From contig OX393569.1 in the NCBI GenBank assembly GCA_947652115.1, forward strand, positions 10,187,274 through 10,251,273: 64,000 bases of DNA, given 5' to 3'. Shown one piece after another: positions 63,640 through 64,000 of the stretch. The DNA comes from Blastomussa wellsi (taxonomy: Eukaryota > Cnidaria > Anthozoa > Scleractinia > Plerogyridae). The notes below the pieces were generated by a model. It saw only the letters and a list, made by a program, of their open reading frames with translations. It did not search any database and was not told the origin of the DNA. How positions within the stretch are numbered: position 1 is the stretch's first letter; each line of letters opens with the position of its first letter. The translations under genes were made by a program, and so were the position numbers.

Positions 63640-64000
63640 AAATCAGATAATGGACTGGGGTTATGGAAGTTTAATAACTCCCTTTTGGAAGACCAGAATT
63701 ACTGTATGTCAATTTATCACAAGAAGATTATGCTCATAGCAGTGAAAAATACTATGATTTGAATGACAAAACTTGAGGGAAAAAAGAGATGGATCTTGAG
63801 GATCTTGACAACCTTGTCTCAAGCAATACTTAATCCGATCGCATAAGCCAATGGAGAACAGAATATACAGCGTTAAAGGAGGAGCTTAGTCTTATTTATA
63901 AAAATAAAGGTAAGGGTTCAATTGTTCATTCCAAAACAAGATGGATTGAACAAGGTGAAAAAACCATCTAAGTACTTTTTTATCTGGAAAAAAGAAATTA
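63640..64000 (+). mobile_element. L1/Tx1-like LINE fragment, cut by window end
   Basis: Plus-strand pieces SDNGLGLWKFNNSLLEDQNY (63640 on), KEELSLIYKNKGKGSIVHSK and TRWIEQGEKTI, then FYLEKRN match the region between endonuclease and RT in L1/Tx1-like LINEs (G.WK.N..LL..., R.RW...GE....F..LEK.N). At least two breaks are present. The RT would lie to the right of the window. Confidence 0.7.

Noticed and set aside
1..64000. tRNA, rRNA genes and CRISPR arrays
   Set aside because: No cloverleaf with intact arms, no rRNA-like sequence and no regularly spaced identical repeats were seen.

Overview
The window looks like genomic DNA of a cnidarian, most likely an anthozoan such as a coral. It is AT-rich, intron-dominated and crowded with transposons whose families are typical of these animals: Penelope-like, DIRS/Ngaro tyrosine-recombinase retrotransposons, RTE-like LINEs, Gypsy elements, many small inverted-repeat (MITE) elements and a tRNA-type SINE. 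There is no prokaryotic gene organisation. Species assignment is inference only.

The one clear host gene runs on the plus strand and is spread as small exons over at least 10822-62736. The first exons in the window resemble the PH-like (Spt16-middle-like) domain of the meiotic chromosome-axis protein SYCP2. Later exons encode a charged, low-complexity region, and their splice phases join in frame. Its N-terminal and C-terminal parts lie outside the window.

Left third (1-9965): an RTE-like LINE on the minus strand (about 9965 down to 680) is interrupted twice. A Penelope-like element whose 5' part is inverted sits in its reverse transcriptase (about 5845-7905). At its 3' end lies a 4.3 kb composite DNA element (771-5094) that carries a Tc1/mariner-type transposase and, convergently, a two-domain Rep protein (HUH endonuclease plus superfamily 3 helicase). 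It is bounded by two direct copies of a 290-bp TIR element, and only the outer ends have a TA duplication. This composite is the most unusual object in the window.

Middle (10.0-37.9 kb): SYCP2-like exons at 10.8, 15.8, 15.9 and 16.5 kb are separated by a first Ngaro-like element (about 11.1-15.4, minus). A long intron follows, holding an LTR-like sequence, a nearly complete Gypsy element (17.5-21.7, plus), a second Ngaro-like element with split direct repeats (23.6-28.8, minus), a DIRS element with inverted terminal repeats (29.0-34.4, plus) and nested fold-back elements.

Right part (37.9-64.0 kb): further SYCP2-like exons alternate with a tyrosine-recombinase-type RT fragment and a LINE tail (39.2-41.7), a BED-like exon (42.2-42.3, minus), a decayed intron-containing multi-copy gene (43.3-47.4) whose intron carries a long palindrome with a hammerhead motif, two decayed Gypsy elements (49.3-52.5 and 58.3-61.4, minus; the first with an exact 300-bp tandem duplication), a 1.27 kb CAGGG-ended element, a second RTE-like LINE remnant (53.8-54.6) and the start of an L1/Tx1-like LINE cut by the window end. 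Almost every mobile-element gene is broken by stops or frameshifts, so the region reads as layered insertions into a large meiotic gene.
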